A stretch of 6,081 bases of DNA from Asaia bogorensis (lineage in GTDB: Bacteria; Pseudomonadota; Alphaproteobacteria; Acetobacterales; Acetobacteraceae), in the NCBI GenBank assembly GCA_945871455.1, contig CAMBXJ010000277.1, positions 1-6,081 of the forward strand. Direction: 5' to 3'. The position numbers and the translations under genes were made by a program. Of this stretch, positions 5,991 through 6,081 are shown piece after piece. Positions within the stretch are counted from its first letter, which is position 1; each line of letters opens with the position of its first letter. The notes beneath the pieces were generated by a model. That model was not told the origin of the DNA. It saw only the letters and a list, made by a program, of their open reading frames with translations, and did no database searches.

Positions 5991-6081
5991 TTGGGGACCC
6001 AGACCAGGGCGCTGCCCTGGACCCGCCAAAGGCGACGGCCTTTGGAATGCGATTCTTTTGTCGTTTGAACACCTGGGGCCT
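5991..6081 (-). repeat. Right copy of hairpin-rich dispersed repeat (inverted)
   Basis: This is the inverted counterpart of the copy at 26-115 and runs to the window edge, where it may continue. On the minus strand it reads AGGCCCC, TTCAAACGACAA (6069-6058), TTCCAA, then the 51-nt conserved block ending at 5991. Its hairpins are CCAAAGGC/GCCTTTGG (6026-6045) and CCAGGGC/GCCCTGG (6004-6020). Relative to the left copy, one base pair of the first stem has changed on both sides, keeping the pairing. It lies upstream of NIPSNAP in the same relative orientation as the left copy does to thiS. Confidence 0.8.

Overview
The window is GC-rich DNA that looks alphaproteobacterial. The ThiG, CYP153-like P450 and NIPSNAP proteins read like Rhodospirillales/Acetobacteraceae versions, and the non-coding DNA is full of short GC-rich palindromes of a kind common in those genomes. 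The taxonomy is an inference from protein flavour and repeat style, not a database result.

Layout, left to right: a perfect 9-bp stem at the extreme left edge (1-26); a hairpin-rich repeat (26-115); a candidate promoter whose predicted start point falls on the thiS ATG (141-176); thiS (176-400) and thiG (403-1194) in a tight pair; a 94-nt gap with a long hairpin (1214-1261) and a competing alternative stem; a zinc-dependent alcohol dehydrogenase (1289-2386, +). On the opposite strand, converging on it, are an LLM-class flavin/F420-type oxidoreductase (2438-3502, -), a CYP153-like cytochrome P450 (3768-5021, -) and a small NIPSNAP-family protein (5547-5870, -). A ~300-bp near-palindrome (5191-5490) separates the P450 from NIPSNAP. 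The window ends with a G-quadruplex-type tract (5957-5990) and a second, inverted copy of the left-edge repeat (5991-6081).

ThiS and ThiG work together: ThiS carries sulfur as a C-terminal thiocarboxylate, and ThiG uses it with deoxyxylulose phosphate and dehydroglycine to build the thiamine thiazole. The other four genes form a plausible oxidative catabolic set: the P450 hydroxylates a hydrophobic substrate, the alcohol dehydrogenase oxidises the alcohol, and the LLM oxidoreductase and NIPSNAP protein act on related intermediates. No ferredoxin or ferredoxin reductase for the P450 lies in the window. The pathway and substrate are inferred only from gene families and neighbourhood.

The most unusual content is non-coding. 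The repeat copies at the two ends are inverted relative to each other, and each lies upstream of the gene reading inward. Their few differences are mostly structure-preserving: one compensatory base-pair change and one loop change. In the core of the central palindrome all three arm differences fall in hairpin loops. This points to structured dispersed elements whose stems have been kept.
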